Below the pieces are notes generated by a model. That model saw nothing but the letters and a program-made list of their open reading frames with translations, was not told where the DNA came from and ran no database searches. A program made the position numbers and the translations under genes. DNA of 64,000 nucleotides from Cyclobacteriaceae bacterium (lineage in GTDB: Bacteria > Bacteroidota > Bacteroidia > Cytophagales > Cyclobacteriaceae): contig CATQIH010000018.1 in NCBI GenBank assembly GCA_958296015.1, forward strand, positions 1 through 64,000, in the 5' to 3' direction. Shown in pieces: positions 26,674 through 36,037 of the stretch. Numbering within the stretch: position 1 is the first letter of the stretch; each line of letters opens with the position of its first letter.

Positions 26674-27699
26674 ATGTTGTCAAATTTTCAGAAGACCAAC
26701 CGGTTGATATTACTGCACACCCTGGGCTGGATACTGTTCAGTGCTATCATGGTGATGGTATTTAACCTATCGCTGGATGACCCTGCCTCCACGTTGCGCT
26801 ACGCGCTGTACATGCCACCGTTGGTGGTGCTTTTTTATGCCAATACTTTTCTGTTTATCCCGAAGCTGCTGGCGCAGAAAAAGGTGATTGCCTATGTGCT
26901 GACGATCGTCGGAGCTATCCTGCTGATCGTTTATACCTATCATGGCATTCAGATACTGCTCAATCAGGAGTTTTACTATAGCAAAAACTGGTTTCCGGGC
27001 ATTGTCACGCAACAGGCGTTTATGAATACACTGCTGGTGCTTGCTGTGAGTGGTGGACTAAAGATGACGCAGGAATGGTTCAGAAACGAACGGTTGAAAA
27101 ATGAGATGGAGAATGAAAAAACAATCTCCGAACTGGCACTGCTCAAATCGCAGATTAATCCACACTCACTGTTTAACAACCTGAATAGCATCTATTCGCT
27201 GGCCATCAAAAAATCTGAGGATGCACCCAAAGCCATTGTCAAGCTGTCGGAGATGATGCGCTACATGCTGTATGAATCCAGTGCCCCGCAGATCAGCCTG
27301 AGCAAAGAAGTAGAGCACCTGTATAACTACATCGACTTGCAAAAGCTGCGTATCAACCGGCAAACCCACATCAGTTTTGAAACAACAGGTGATATAGCCA
27401 CAAAAATGATAGAGCCTATGCTGCTCGAGCCGTTTGTGGAAAATGCTTTCAAGCATGGAGACGTTTTTCAGGATACCAGTTGTATTGATATTGACCTCAA
27501 AGTGACCCGCAGCCAGTTGCTGTTTCATGTGGTGAACACCGTTAGCCAGAGTGAACATGTGAAAGATAAACATTCGGGCATTGGCTTGAATAATATCAAA
27601 AAACGCCTGGGCCTGTTGTATCCGAACCGGCATCAGTTGGAAATTCAGCAGGACATAAATACATTTAGTGCATCGCTCACCTTAGACCTGATGCCATGA
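26674..27699 (+). CDS. LytS/YehU-type sensor histidine kinase
   Basis: The 341-residue protein has four membrane helices in the first 135 residues, a linker, and the His_kinase domain with LLKSQINPHSLFNNLNSIY. The family has NPHFLFN, here with Ser in place of Phe, and the phosphorylated His is kept. A HATPase region follows (LLEPFVENAFKHG, GIGLNNIKKRL). Its stop overlaps the response-regulator start by four bases. Such pairs in Bacteroidota often control adjacent transporters. A TolC-like gene lies 165 bases past the regulator. Confidence 0.9.
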   Translation: MLSNFQKTNRLILLHTLGWILFSAIMVMVFNLSLDDPASTLRYALYMPPLVVLFYANTFLFIPKLLAQKKVIAYVLTIVGAILLIVYTYHGIQILLNQEFYYSKNWFPGIVTQQAFMNTLLVLAVSGGLKMTQEWFRNERLKNEMENEKTISELALLKSQINPHSLFNNLNSIYSLAIKKSEDAPKAIVKLSEMMRYMLYESSAPQISLSKEVEHLYNYIDLQKLRINRQTHISFETTGDIATKMIEPMLLEPFVENAFKHGDVFQDTSCIDIDLKVTRSQLLFHVVNTVSQSEHVKDKHSGIGLNNIKKRLGLLYPNRHQLEIQQDINTFSASLTLDLMP

Positions 27700-28400
27700 T
27701 CAAATGCCTGACCATTGATGATGAACCCCTAGCCCTTGATATTCTTGAGGACTTTATCTCCCGCGTACCATTTCTACAGCTAGAAAAAGGGTGTACCAGT
27801 GCCATGCAGGCCATAGAAATACTACATCAACAGGAAATACACCTGCTCTTCCTGGATATTCAGATGCCCCAGGTATCGGGCGTGCAGTTTCTGAAAAGCC
27901 TGGAAACCAAGCCCAAAGTGATTTTTACGACGGCTTATACAGATTATGCATTAGAAGGATTCAACCTGGATGCTATAGACTATCTGCTGAAACCTTTTAC
28001 CTTCGAGCGTTTTCTTAAAGCTGCCAACAAAGCTTACCAGCAATTCAATCTGAACACACCGGGCCGCCAAAGTGAAGTGGCTGATGACAAAGAGTATATG
28101 TTTGTCAAATCAGGTTATGATACGGTGAAGGTGAGGTTTGATGAAATTACCTACATCGAAGGGCTGAAAGATTATGTGAAGATACATACGACCGGCAAAA
28201 CCGTCATAGCTCTGATGAGCATGAAAACGTTGGAAGATACACTTCCCGGCAAATTCATCCGCGTACACCGTAGTTATATTATTGATTTTGAAAGGATTCG
28301 CCTGGTACAGAAGCGAAAGGTGTTTATAGAACAATTTGAAATACCCATTGGCGAAGTGTACCGCAATGCATTCATGGATCGACTGGCCAGGCACTCATGA
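27696..28400 (+). CDS. LytTR-family response regulator
   Basis: The 234-residue protein has an N-terminal receiver domain with acidic pocket DDEP, the phospho-accepting Asp in LFLDIQMPQVSG and FTTAYTDYAL, and a C-terminal LytTR DNA-binding domain (VKSGYDTVKVRFDEITYIEGLKDY, broken here for brevity, and RVHRSYIIDFERI). The four-base overlap with the kinase gene makes them a two-component system. The target genes are not certain; the adjacent TolC-like gene is the first candidate. Confidence 0.92.
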   Translation: MIKCLTIDDEPLALDILEDFISRVPFLQLEKGCTSAMQAIEILHQQEIHLLFLDIQMPQVSGVQFLKSLETKPKVIFTTAYTDYALEGFNLDAIDYLLKPFTFERFLKAANKAYQQFNLNTPGRQSEVADDKEYMFVKSGYDTVKVRFDEITYIEGLKDYVKIHTTGKTVIALMSMKTLEDTLPGKFIRVHRSYIIDFERIRLVQKRKVFIEQFEIPIGEVYRNAFMDRLARHS

Positions 28401-28564
28401 GCGGCAGCTGAATGTCTGGATTCCAAATTCATACAAAGCATACGATCATTGGTTTTTGGTTTTAAATTTTAGCCATTGGTTATTATTTAAGATTTGTATT
28501 TTGTAGTTTGGTATTTTTATCCAATAATGCTACAAATCTGTCATAAAGATATTACCTGCCAGCT

Positions 28565-30043
28565 ATGAAACCTTACCTGTTATCACTGATCTTGTCGTTT
28601 GCCTTTAGCCTGCAACCTCTGTTTGCCCAAGACACCGAAGCTACCAGCAGTAGCGCACCTCTGAAGTTTTCTCTTCAGGAGTGTGTAGACTATGCCATCA
28701 AAAACAATATCAACATACAGCAAAGTAGGCTAACGCTGCGCTCGGATGAAGTAGCACTCAGGCAGGCTAAAGCCAATCTGCTGCCTTCCATCAACCTGTC
28801 ATCCAATGCTTTTTACAACGTGGGGCGTACCATCAACCAGTTTACCAATGAATATGAAACCCAGCCGGTGCGCCAGCAAAGTCTAGGTGCTTCAGCCAGC
28901 CTGATGCTGTTCAACAGTTTCAGAAGGCTGAACACCATCAAAAGAAACCAAAACAACGTGCAGGCAAGCGAGCAAGATGTGGAAGCTACAAAAAATGATA
29001 TGACTCTACAGGTGATAGATTTTTATACGCAAATACTTTTCAACAGAGAGCTACTGGCTACCACCCGCATACAACTGCGCACCCGCGAACTGCAACTCAA
29101 CCGTACCCGCAAACTGGTGGCTGCCGGTAGCCTGCCCAATGCAGATGCACTTCAGTTGGAAGCAGAAGTAGCCGGTGATGAGACGGCGGTAGTTAATGCG
29201 GAGAATAACCTGGCACTGGCCTATTTGCAACTCAAGCAGGTACTACAGTTGCCTTATGAGCAGTCGCTGGAAGTAGTCATTCCAGAAGTAGATGCGCCAG
29301 AGGATACCGATATACCTCTTTCTGCCAAAGCCGTTTATCAGCAAGCTCTAAATATGCCCAACATCCGCAGTGCCGAACTACAGATTCGCAGTGCCGAATA
29401 TGATATATCCGTGGCACGTGCAGATCTGTATCCTTCTCTGTCGCTCGATGCTGGCCTAAGCTCCAGCTATTCCAGTGTAGCACCCTCCAGAATTCCTGCT
29501 GCTAATACAACGTATACAGAAAGGGAAATTCCGTCTAGTTATTTTGTGAAAACCCCACAGGGAGGCGATAATTTACCCGTGTTTGTAACTACACAAATTC
29601 CTAATGAGTTCAGAGACAATACTTACCTGAACCAGTTGGATTTCAACCTGCGTCGGTACGTTGGGCTTAGTCTGAATATTCCTATCTTCAACAACTGGCA
29701 GGTACGCGGCAATGTAGCCAACGCGAAAGTAGGACTGGATAACGCTCAACTCAACCTGATTAACCAGCGGATGCAGCTACGGCAGACCATAGAACAAGCG
29801 TACCTGGATGCCAAATCGGCAGCCAAAAGCTATACCGCTAGTGTTCGTCAGGTGACTTCTTTACAGGAGGCTTTCAAGAATACGGAAATCCGCTATCAGG
29901 CTGGTGGCGTGGATGCATTAATCTACAACCAGGCCAAAAACCAACTCAATTCCGCAGAGTCCGATCTGATACGCGCTAAGTACCAGTATGTCTTTAACCT
30001 GAAGAGATTAGACTTTTATCAGAACAAGCCTATTAATTTTTGA
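28565..30043 (+). CDS. TolC-like outer membrane efflux protein
   Basis: The 492-residue protein has a signal peptide (residues 1-22, FAQD) and two TolC-type repeats. The first starts LQECVDYAIKNNINIQQSRL, with VIDFYTQILFNRELL; the second runs from about residue 265 with PNIRSAELQIRSAEYDISVARADLYPSLSL-like segments. The C-terminus is helical (IRAKYQYVFNLKRLDFY). It forms the outer-membrane duct of a tripartite exporter. No adaptor or pump gene is adjacent, so its partners must lie elsewhere. Confidence 0.93.
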   Translation: MKPYLLSLILSFAFSLQPLFAQDTEATSSSAPLKFSLQECVDYAIKNNINIQQSRLTLRSDEVALRQAKANLLPSINLSSNAFYNVGRTINQFTNEYETQPVRQQSLGASASLMLFNSFRRLNTIKRNQNNVQASEQDVEATKNDMTLQVIDFYTQILFNRELLATTRIQLRTRELQLNRTRKLVAAGSLPNADALQLEAEVAGDETAVVNAENNLALAYLQLKQVLQLPYEQSLEVVIPEVDAPEDTDIPLSAKAVYQQALNMPNIRSAELQIRSAEYDISVARADLYPSLSLDAGLSSSYSSVAPSRIPAANTTYTEREIPSSYFVKTPQGGDNLPVFVTTQIPNEFRDNTYLNQLDFNLRRYVGLSLNIPIFNNWQVRGNVANAKVGLDNAQLNLINQRMQLRQTIEQAYLDAKSAAKSYTASVRQVTSLQEAFKNTEIRYQAGGVDALIYNQAKNQLNSAESDLIRAKYQYVFNLKRLDFYQNKPINF

Positions 30044-30141
30044 GTCACGTAAGATACAGGTAAGGTCGTAGCACATTACGCACTGGCCTGTACCTGAAAT
30101 ACCCCTAATTTGCTGCTGCTTCATGGCTTAGCATATATATT

Positions 30142-31536
30142 ATGGGTATCAAAGACTTACTGATTACGCCAATCTGGCTTCTGATCGTTTACCTGGTAGC
30201 CTACCAGGTGCGCCCGCTGGTGGCCAATACCCTGACGCGCCGGTACTTTATACCGGGCCTCACCGCTAAAGTAATCGGAGCTATGGCTGTAGGGTTCGTC
30301 TACCAGTTTTATTATGGTGGCGGCACACCTGGGGGCGACACGTTCAACTATTTTCAGCAGAGCGGTATTGTAGTGGATGCTTTTGCAGATTCTCCGTTGA
30401 TTGGATGGAAACTACTGTGGGCTGATGGCAAGTATACGCTGGAGATTATGGAATATGCCAGCCGTATTTATTGGTTTCGTTCGCCTACGGAGTTTTTCAT
30501 TATCAAAATATGTGCGGTGCTCGGGCTGCTTACCCTGCACACCTACTCAGCCACGGCAGTGCTGTTTGCAGCCATCAGCTACAGTGGCGTGTGGGCATTG
30601 TACCGTTCTTTTAACAAGTTCTTTCCTACCTTGTACAAAGAGTTTGCTCTGGCTACGCTCTTTATTCCTTCGGTGTTCTTCTGGGGTTCGGGCGTACTGA
30701 AAGATACCGTTACCCTGGGAGCACTCGGGTGGGCTACTTGGGCCATTGTGCGTCTGTTCTTTGAGAAAAAAGGGTTGCTCGTAGCCACGGCGATGCTTTT
30801 TTTGTCTTTGTATACCATCTACGCCATCAAAATATACATCGTACTGTGTTTTCTGCCTGCGGCTATCCTATGGGTGTTTCTTTCCAATATAGAAAAGGTG
30901 CCTTCAAAACTACTGCGTGTAGTTATCGCTCCCTTTGTCATCGCCATCGCCTGTGTGCTGGGCTATTGTGCCATGCTCAAAGTAGGAGAAGACAATACCC
31001 GTTATTCGCTGGATAATATGGCGCAAACAGCCGAGATCACCGCGCGTTACCTTACCTATGTGGGTGAAACACAAGGCGGCTCGGTCTATACGCTGGGCGA
31101 CGATTACGATTACAGCCTGGCAGGTATGCTGCGCAAATTTCCGCTGGCAGTCAACGTCACGCTTTTCAGGCCCTACCTGTGGGAAGTCCGCAACCCGGTG
31201 ATGCTGCTTTCAGCACTGGAAAGCCTGGCTGCACTGTGGCTTACGTTACTGGTCATCTATCAATCGGGCATCGGGCAACTGTTCAAAAACATGTTGGCAC
31301 GGCCCATCGTGATCTTTTGTCTGGTGTTTGCCATCGCCTTCAGCTTTTCAGTGGGCATCTCTACCTACAACTTTGGCTCACTGGTACGCTACAAAATCCC
31401 CATGTTTCCCTTCTACATGGCTGGCCTTTTCATCCTACGCTTTTACGCTTATGATCTAAAGAAAAGTATGAGTAGTAAAGAAGCCATGCATTTACGCTCA
31501 ACAAATAGCAAATTACAAACAACAAACTACCAATAA
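30142..31536 (+). CDS. Polytopic membrane protein, possibly envelope polysaccharide synthesis
   Basis: The 464-residue protein has about eleven hydrophobic segments. A GGGTPGGDTFNYFQQSG segment follows the second helix, as an acidic outer loop would in GT-C-type glycosyltransferases or polysaccharide polymerases. The last 20 residues are polar and include a Ser/Asn/Thr run. Its neighbour is a Wzi-type capsule protein, which supports a role in surface polysaccharide. I cannot name a family and the function is inference. Confidence 0.55.
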   Translation: MGIKDLLITPIWLLIVYLVAYQVRPLVANTLTRRYFIPGLTAKVIGAMAVGFVYQFYYGGGTPGGDTFNYFQQSGIVVDAFADSPLIGWKLLWADGKYTLEIMEYASRIYWFRSPTEFFIIKICAVLGLLTLHTYSATAVLFAAISYSGVWALYRSFNKFFPTLYKEFALATLFIPSVFFWGSGVLKDTVTLGALGWATWAIVRLFFEKKGLLVATAMLFLSLYTIYAIKIYIVLCFLPAAILWVFLSNIEKVPSKLLRVVIAPFVIAIACVLGYCAMLKVGEDNTRYSLDNMAQTAEITARYLTYVGETQGGSVYTLGDDYDYSLAGMLRKFPLAVNVTLFRPYLWEVRNPVMLLSALESLAALWLTLLVIYQSGIGQLFKNMLARPIVIFCLVFAIAFSFSVGISTYNFGSLVRYKIPMFPFYMAGLFILRFYAYDLKKSMSSKEAMHLRSTNSKLQTTNYQ

Positions 31537-31704
31537 ATTTCAACAGCAACATGCCAAACTCGAAACCCACATATGATTTAGAGGAAAGGACATTTCTATT
31601 CGCAAAAAATCTAAGTAGCCCATATATCATCAACTTGGTTCGTGTTTGAGCCTGGTATATTATTTGAGTTTTGTTCTTTGTTATCTGTGTTTTTTAAAAA
31701 GTAT

Positions 31705-33381
31705 ATGAACAACAAGTTTACCTCTGTTTTACTTCTTATCTCTTTTTGTACCCTACTTGCAAACATCGTCACTGCCCAAAGTAGCAACGCGCCCCTCAAT
31801 CCCGACTACTATCACCTGATCGACCGGTATGAGATCCGTAACGGACAACTGTCGCCTACCTTTGATACCAACGTCAAACCCTATCAGCGACAGGCGATCG
31901 GGCAATTTCTGGACACCCTACAGCTTGCTTCTGCCTCTGCTGCCGACCGCTTCAACCTCCGGTATCTGGCAGAAGACAACTGGCCCTGGACAAACGAAAG
32001 TCTGCGCCAGCCAAGAACACCCGCGCTTCGGTACTTTTACCAATATGCACGGGATTTTCTGACTGTAGCAACCGATGGGCTGCAACTATCTGTCAGCCCG
32101 GTACTCAACCTACAGGCAGGACAGGATATGGGCAATGGTCTCAATTATCTCAACACCCGGGGCATACAGGTGGAAGGGATGATCGACAAGAAAGTAGGTT
32201 TCTACACCTACATCGGCGAAAACCAGATGCTGCTGCCCACTTACGTAGATGCCTATGTCAGGCGCACACTCACCGTGCCACAGGAAGGCTTCTGGAAGCA
32301 ATACAACGGCAACGGCGTAGACTTCCTGACAGCCAGAGGACACATCAGCTTTCAGGCTACCCGGCATATCGGACTGCAACTGGGTCATGGAAAGCACTTC
32401 ATTGGCAATGGCTACCGCTCGCTGGTATTGTCTGACTTCGCCAACAACTACCTTTTCTTTAAGATCAATACCAAGGTGTGGAGGCTCAACTATACCAACA
32501 TCTTCGCGAAGATGACAGCCGATGTTATTGGTAATCCAACAGGATTATATGGTACCGTGCCTTTTCCTGCCAAGTACTTCACTTTCCACCGCCTGGGCAT
32601 CAACGTGACGGATAAGCTTAATGTTGGTGTGTATGAAAGTATCGTACATGGCGATGCTTCTCAACGCTTTGATGCAGACTACCTGAACCCCATCATCTTT
32701 TACCGGGCAGTGGAGCAGCAGGGCGGCAGCAGTGGTAATGCATTGCTGGGTATGGACTTTAAATGGCTGCTTTGGCACCACGTGTCACTATACGGACAGG
32801 CCATTATTGATGAGTTTGTGATGCATGAGATACGGTCGAATCGGGGCTGGTGGGGCAACAAGTATGCCTTGCAGGCTGGTATGAAGTACGTAGATGTGCT
32901 GCGCATCCATAACCTGGACCTGCAACTGGAATACAACCGCGTGCGGCCTTACACTTATGCGCACGAAGACCTGTACCGCAGCTACACGCATTACGAGCAG
33001 GCATTGGCACATCCGCTGGGTGCCAACTTCAAAGAAGCACTGGCTATTGTCCGCTATCAGCCTATCAAACGCCTGACCCTGACTGCCAAAGCTATCCATG
33101 CCAGCTACGGCGCAGACACAGACTCCACCAACTGGGGCCACAATATTCTGCTAGACAACCGCATCCGCGAGCAGGACTACGACAATGTACTGGGACAAGG
33201 CACCAAAGCAAACCTGCTTCTCACAGACCTTTCAGCCTCCTGGCAGGTTTGGCAAAACATGTTCATTGATATGCGCTACACAGCAAGAAGCCAGCAGTAC
33301 GCCGATGCCACAGCCAACAAAAACCGCATAGTATCCGCAGGCATCAGAATCAACGCCCCCACCCGCAGCTTTGATTTTTAA
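31705..33381 (+). CDS. Wzi-family capsule assembly outer membrane protein
   Basis: From the ATG at 31705 the protein has 558 residues with a signal peptide (residues 5-25, ending VTAQ). The body is a beta-barrel typical of the Wzi family: GKHFIGNGYRSLVLSDF, FTFHRLGINVTDKLNVGVYE, YLNPIIFYRAVEQQGGSSGN, NALLGMDFKWLL and a C-terminal strand ending APTRSFDF. Wzi anchors capsule on the cell surface. The final 281 bases recur unaltered in length at 34491-34771. Confidence 0.85.
   Translation: MNNKFTSVLLLISFCTLLANIVTAQSSNAPLNPDYYHLIDRYEIRNGQLSPTFDTNVKPYQRQAIGQFLDTLQLASASAADRFNLRYLAEDNWPWTNESLRQPRTPALRYFYQYARDFLTVATDGLQLSVSPVLNLQAGQDMGNGLNYLNTRGIQVEGMIDKKVGFYTYIGENQMLLPTYVDAYVRRTLTVPQEGFWKQYNGNGVDFLTARGHISFQATRHIGLQLGHGKHFIGNGYRSLVLSDFANNYLFFKINTKVWRLNYTNIFAKMTADVIGNPTGLYGTVPFPAKYFTFHRLGINVTDKLNVGVYESIVHGDASQRFDADYLNPIIFYRAVEQQGGSSGNALLGMDFKWLLWHHVSLYGQAIIDEFVMHEIRSNRGWWGNKYALQAGMKYVDVLRIHNLDLQLEYNRVRPYTYAHEDLYRSYTHYEQALAHPLGANFKEALAIVRYQPIKRLTLTAKAIHASYGADTDSTNWGHNILLDNRIREQDYDNVLGQGTKANLLLTDLSASWQVWQNMFIDMRYTARSQQYADATANKNRIVSAGIRINAPTRSFDF
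33101..33381 (+). repeat. Wzi 3' end, parental copy
   Basis: The last 281 bases of the wzi gene (residues from ASYGADTDST to the stop) reappear at 34491-34771 with no gaps, in the same direction. Confidence 0.9.
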
Positions 33382-33719
33382 TGGTTTGTAGTTGTTTGTT
33401 TATCCTTGTCAATCCCTAAACACTTAAGTAAAAAGCCAAGTAACAAAGTAGCGTTATATCTCTAAACTTGAAAATGGAAAAGGGAATATTCAACTCTCAA
33501 CATTAATCCGAATTTTTGAGCAAGGATTGAACAGAAAAATTGGCTTGACTTTCCTGTAAACTAAACAGAAAAACGCACCACGGATAATTTATTTCTGTGC
33601 TGATATCAATCTGTGGTTACAAAATCTGCGAGAGTATCCACCAATGCTTATCATTTAGAAGACAGTCGTTGGCCACACACTAACGCGCTGGCTCAGAGCT
33701 TTAATAAAACTTTCGCAGT
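33382..33719. other. Intergenic region after wzi
   Basis: This 338-bp AT-rich stretch holds no clear gene, hairpin or promoter that I can support. It presumably carries the promoter of the DUF2306 gene. Confidence 0.4.
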
Positions 33720-34376
33720 ATGATGTTATCCAAGAAAAACGAGCGTATATCGTTGGGAGCATTTTTGCTCTTTACGACAGCCATTTTGATGGCTTTGTAT
33801 GTCGTTCACTATTTAACCGGCTTTTTGCCTAAAGTCGATAGTTTCCTTCCCCGTGCTACAAACTTTATATCCAGAAAAGGCACGCTGGCTCATGACCAAG
33901 TCTGGAGCACTTTTTTTAGATTCCATATTGTGGGTGGTGCTATAGGAATAGTATCAGGTGGCGGGCAATTTTTTCCCTCTTTCCGTAGCCGCTATCCATC
34001 CTTCCATCGTTGGTTAGGCATGAGTTACGCCTGCGCTATTCTGGTCAGCAGCATAGCGGGCTTGTATCTTTGCTGGTTTGCCTCGGTGAGTACGCCAGGC
34101 ATCATAGGTTTTTACATCACAAACATGGGATGGTTGGGCAGCACCCTGCTGGCCATACACGCCGTAACGCAAAAAGATATATGCAACCATCGGAAATGGT
34201 TTATTCGCAGCTATGCTTTCACCATGGTTGTTGTTACCTTTCGGCTTTTCTATCAGATATTGTTTGGATTGCTCGGCTATAGCTTCGACCATGCCTATGT
34301 ACTAAGTATTTGGCTAAGTGTTCCTTTCAATATGATTGTTGCTGACTACTTCTTAATAGCTAGATATAAAATATGA
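33720..34376 (+). CDS. DUF2306 integral membrane protein
   Basis: The 218-residue protein has six or so hydrophobic segments with the DUF2306 pattern: VWSTFFRFHIVGGAIGIVSGGGQFF (shown only in part), FHRWLGMSYACAILVSSIAG, HRKWFIRSYAFTMVVVTFRL. The conserved His residues in FHIVGG, FHRW and HRKW could bind heme or copper. The activity is unknown. It is the sole gene between the intact wzi gene and the duplicated wzi 3' end, so it appears to be cargo of that duplication. Confidence 0.82.
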   Translation: MMLSKKNERISLGAFLLFTTAILMALYVVHYLTGFLPKVDSFLPRATNFISRKGTLAHDQVWSTFFRFHIVGGAIGIVSGGGQFFPSFRSRYPSFHRWLGMSYACAILVSSIAGLYLCWFASVSTPGIIGFYITNMGWLGSTLLAIHAVTQKDICNHRKWFIRSYAFTMVVVTFRLFYQILFGLLGYSFDHAYVLSIWLSVPFNMIVADYFLIARYKI

Positions 34377-34414
34377 TATACTTAAAAAGAACTATTTTCA
34401 TTATCATTACAGAA

Positions 34415-34485
34415 GACCATATTATTCATTCCAAACCTTCCAAATAGATTACATGGCTTGGAGAATCCCGCTAGAGCGCATGACG
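34415..34485. repeat. Intergenic repeat family R, copy 1
   Basis: The bases from ATATTATTCATTCCAAACC to GCTAGAGCGCATGA resemble 35477-35566 and, less well, 35610-35666. It ends within a few bases of the start of the duplicated wzi tail. Confidence 0.55.
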
Positions 34486-34490
34486 TAGCA

Positions 34491-34771
34491 CCAGCTACGG
34501 CACAGACACAGACTCTACCAACTGGGGCAACAACATCCTGCTGGATAACCGCACCCGCGAGCAGGACTATGACAATGTGCTCGAGCAGGGCATCAAAACA
34601 AACCTGCTATTCACAGACTTTTCAGCCTCTTGGCAGGTCTGGCAAAACATGTTCATTGATATGCGCTACACAGCAAGAAGCCAGCAGCACGCAGATGCCG
34701 CAGCCAACAAAAACCGCATAGTATCCGCAGGCATCAGAATCAACGCCCCCACCCGCAGCTTTGATTTTTAA
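34491..34771 (+). pseudogene. Duplicated 3' end of the wzi gene
   Basis: 281 bases align without gaps to the last 281 bases of wzi, ending in the same APTRSFDF and TAA. Differences are few and mainly at third positions in the first half; the last 90 bases are nearly identical. The upstream bases do not match wzi, so only the tail was copied. Confidence 0.9.
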
Positions 34772-34874
34772 CTATTTAATGCACAGAATGTCGGGCTACA
34801 TGTAGAAAGAATGCCAGAACTTTTAGGTTATTGTAAACGTACTTACATTAGTACATCATTTATCATTTACTATT

Positions 34875-35129
34875 ATGATTGCAGCTAATTACACAGAATT
34901 CAGGATTCATCTTAAAAAATATCTGGATGATGTTGAGCAGAATCAGGAAACGCTCATTATTAAAAGGGGTTCTGGCAATGGGGCAGTGGTTATTTCATTA
35001 GACGAATACAATTCCCTTATGGAGACAGTGCACCTTTTAAGCTCTAAAAAAAATACTGAGCGGCTTTTTGAGTCAATCCAACAGATGAAAGATGGCAAAA
35101 CAGTGAAGAAAGGATTGATTGAGGACTGA
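34875..35129 (+). CDS. yefM: YefM/Phd-type antitoxin
   Basis: The 84-residue protein starts MIAANYTEFRIHLKKYLDDV with the Phd/YefM DNA-binding fold (LIIKRGSGNGAVVISLDEYNS) and a charged C-terminal toxin-binding segment. It binds and neutralises the YoeB-type toxin encoded one base downstream (TGATG overlap) and represses the operon. Confidence 0.9.
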   Translation: MIAANYTEFRIHLKKYLDDVEQNQETLIIKRGSGNGAVVISLDEYNSLMETVHLLSSKKNTERLFESIQQMKDGKTVKKGLIED

Positions 35130-35389
35130 TGAATATTACTTTCTCAAAAAATGCCTGGGAAGATTATACCTCTTGGTTAACCGAAGATAAAAAGGTATTG
35201 AAGAAGATAAATGACCTGATCAAAGACATTCATAGGACTCCTTTCGAGGGTAGAGGAAAGCCAGAACCTTTAAAATACGAACTTTCAGGATTTTGGTCCA
35301 GGCGCATAGATCGTGAACATAGACTGGTATATCAGATTGCCAACAATGAGATATTAATTTATAGCTGCAAATATCATTATGATAGATAA
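35129..35389 (+). CDS. yoeB: YoeB/Txe-type mRNA interferase toxin
   Basis: The 86-residue protein matches YoeB along its length: FSKNAWEDYTSWLTEDKK, INDLIKDIHRTPFEG, KPEPLKYELSGFWSRRI, REHRLVY and the C-terminal SCKYHYDR with the catalytic His-Tyr. It cleaves mRNA at the ribosome. All landmarks are present, so this pair appears functional. Confidence 0.92.
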   Translation: MNITFSKNAWEDYTSWLTEDKKVLKKINDLIKDIHRTPFEGRGKPEPLKYELSGFWSRRIDREHRLVYQIANNEILIYSCKYHYDR

Positions 35390-35470
35390 AGTACAGCTCA
35401 CATATGAGTTGTTACGGGCAATACCAGTAGCAAAAGTATAACTGTCCGGAACTATAAATTTGTGATCACA

Positions 35471-35593
35471 GATGATCATATTATTCGTTCCAGGTCTTCC
35501 AATAGATGATATAGTTTGAGAATTCCCTATGTTCAAACCTGCTAGAGCGCATTGATAAATGCGCTCTTCACCTTTAAGGGCATTTCTAATGCC
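35471..35593. repeat. Intergenic repeat family R, copy 2, with palindromes
   Basis: The left part matches copy 1 at 34415. It then carries GAGCGCATT-GATA-AATGCGCTC (35545-35566, nine-base stem) and GGCATT-TCT-AATGCC (35579-35593). The element lies between yoeB and the broken nucleotidyltransferase gene. Confidence 0.6.
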
Positions 35594-35609
35594 GCTAGAA
35601 GGTCCGCTG

Positions 35610-35666
35610 GACAAACCAATGCTTCCAAATAAACCATGTTGTTCAAGAATTCCTTATATTCAACCC
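35610..35666. repeat. Intergenic repeat family R, copy 3 (partial)
   Basis: GCTTCCAAATAAACCATG and CAAGAATTCCTTATATTCAAC resemble the middle of copies 1 and 2. It ends one base before the ATG of the nucleotidyltransferase remnant at 35667. Confidence 0.45.
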
Positions 35667-35987
35667 ATGATTACAGAACATCAACATATCCTCGCACTTA
35701 TCAAATCAGCTATTTAAAAGCAGAACCCAAAGGCTGAGGTGATACTTTTTGGCTCTCGGGCACGCGGACAGGAAAACAGGCACTCCGATTGGGACATTTT
35801 GATAATCCTGGAGACACCTCATGTAGATACAGATACTGAAAAGGCGTACCGTAACCTACTGTTTGATGTAGCCCTGGAAACAGGTGAAGCTATTTCTACC
35901 TTTGTATTCTCTAAGCAGGAATGGGAAACTAAGTACGCCATTACACCTTTGTTCCAAAAGGTTCAAAAGGAAGGAGTGCTGCTATAA
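35667..35987 (+). pseudogene. Nucleotidyltransferase antitoxin (MNT family), in-frame ochre stop
   Basis: From the ATG at 35667 the frame reads MITEHQHILALIKSAI and then hits TAA at 35715-35717. It resumes in the same frame as KQNPKAEVILFGSRARG with the active-site segment HSDWDILIIL and a complete C-terminus. Without the stop it would be a normal 106-residue protein. A shorter product could begin at the GTG at 35739, but it would lack the first helix of the fold. Its last base is the first base of the next ATG (TAATG), as in intact modules. Confidence 0.75.
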
Positions 35988-36037
35988 TGTCCGGAACAAA
36001 GCAAGATTATATCAACTACCGGATAGCAAAACCCTAA
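35987..36037 (+). pseudogene. HEPN-domain protein, cut to 16 residues
   Basis: An ATG overlapping the stop of the nucleotidyltransferase remnant opens MSGTKQDYINYRIAKP, which looks like the first residues of the partner HEPN proteins (compare MSYSKQDLSNYHKARA at 12240). The frame then runs into the 3' end of the minus-strand MFS gene, whose stop is at 36034. This indicates a deletion joining the two. Confidence 0.55.
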
